From contig NC_134747.1 of assembly GCF_050436995.1 (NCBI RefSeq), positions 8,997,501 to 9,061,500 on the forward strand: 64,000 bases of DNA, in the 5' to 3' direction. The stretch comes from Anticarsia gemmatalis (Eukaryota > Arthropoda > Insecta > Lepidoptera > Erebidae). Position numbers and translations under genes: made by a program. Every line of letters begins with the position of its first letter. Within the stretch, counting starts at the first letter, position 1. This document shows positions 63,470 through 64,000 of the stretch, piece after piece. The notes beneath the pieces were generated by a model, which had not been told where the DNA came from, ran no database searches, and saw nothing but the letters and a program-made list of their open reading frames with translations.

Positions 63470-63612
63470 TTTTTTTCCATAAAAGGAGGGAACAGGTTTT
63501 AAATACAAAAGATCATTAAAATCGGTTCACCCCGCAAAAATTTATGAGGCAACACATATTAAAAAAAATACAGACGCCTTGAGAACCTCCTCCTTTGAAG
63601 TCGGTTAAAAAG
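63470..63612 (+). repeat. interspersed repeat fragment (GAGAACCTCCTCCTTT...AAGTCGGTT)
   Basis: The right part reads GAGAACCTCCTCCTTTGAAG then TCGGTTAAAAA, preceded by AAAATCGGTTCACCC. I recognise this as a common interspersed sequence in lepidopteran genomes, from memory. The class of element is not determined and the left limit is approximate. Confidence 0.45.
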
Positions 63613-64000
63613 AAACATCGATACATTTTAAAGGTCAGTGACAGTTTATAGAGTTTTGTTTTCAGACTTGAAATCTAATGAAGCGTAGAGAAATCGTTAC
63701 AGTTGAATGCGGATTGACACGATCTATCCATTAGGCATGTAAATGTTCGACAAACAGGTGCTATTGAACTGATTGTATGTGTACTTTGTGTGGGCTTATT
63801 TAGTTAAGACACATCTCGGATCACAAGTCATGGAAGTGTAAAGCCTAATCTATTAAGTACAAAATAGTATCTTTACTTTTCATCTTCCACGAAACCAGTA
63901 GCGCAATTCTTTACCACTATCAAAATCGAAAAAACAAAATGAAAATCAGATTAGCGCCTCTAGCGAAAGCCGTAGTAACTATTTTTGCTGTAAGTACATT

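Larger units (their letters stand above)
58203..64000. other. upstream region of SCHIP1, no recognised gene
   Basis: The interval should contain, or lead to, the untranslated first exon of the long SCHIP1 form, but no donor is distinctive enough to call. It holds a CpG-rich patch at 58,625-58,760, a small GC palindrome around a TATA-like core near 61.8 kb and a repeat fragment near 63.5 kb. Remaining ORFs are short and without resemblance to proteins. Confidence 0.45.

Noticed and set aside
1..64000. CRISPR arrays, bacterial operons, prophage or viral insertions
   Set aside because: No repeat-spacer arrays, ribosome-binding sites, integrases or viral proteins are visible. The gene structure is that of an insect nuclear genome.

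Overview
This window looks like nuclear DNA of a moth or butterfly. The sequence is AT-rich and gene-poor. Its coding exons are small, split by GT-AG introns, and have clear insect orthologues. The interspersed elements are also of a lepidopteran kind: Helitron-like elements ending in CTAG, tRNA-headed SINEs and short TA-flanked MITEs. The order assignment is an inference from these repeat types, and no species is proposed.

Layout. (1) 5-829, plus strand: an intact single-exon short-chain dehydrogenase of the carbonyl reductase 1 type. (2) 7,078-14,495, minus strand: the orthologue of the proneural zinc-finger gene senseless (Gfi1 family). Five coding exons join in frame to a 373-residue protein with four C2H2 fingers. 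A probable untranslated first exon ends at 18,185. The 3' UTR holds a seed match to miR-9a, a known regulator of senseless in Drosophila. (3) About 18.3-46.4 kb: a long stretch with no convincing gene. It carries SINE, Helitron and MITE insertions, a 26-bp perfect palindrome, two weak ORFs (40,028-40,504 and 41,385-41,759) and a series of short CpG-rich islets in otherwise AT-rich DNA. (4) 46,418-58,196, minus strand: the orthologue of Schwannomin-interacting protein 1 (SCHIP1). A ten-exon chain encodes 868 residues. An alternative first exon at 51,777-52,112 joins the same last five exons to give 373 residues. Every junction keeps the reading frame. (5) 58.2-64.0 kb: upstream sequence of the SCHIP1 gene, with no recognised gene.

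How the genes relate. The three genes are not an operon and have no shared pathway that the sequence shows. Senseless specifies sensory-organ precursors. In flies Schip1 feeds into Hippo signalling through Expanded and Tao-1. Carbonyl reductases reduce ketones and quinones. The gene-poor interval between senseless and SCHIP1 is the most likely place for distal enhancers of senseless.

I found no clearly novel biological system. The items most worth a second look are the 472-bp, 97 percent identical foldback that ends 36 bp before a SCHIP1 splice acceptor, the miR-9a site beside the senseless poly(A) signal, the two-promoter structure of SCHIP1, and the Helitron copies with a varying internal GTTT array.
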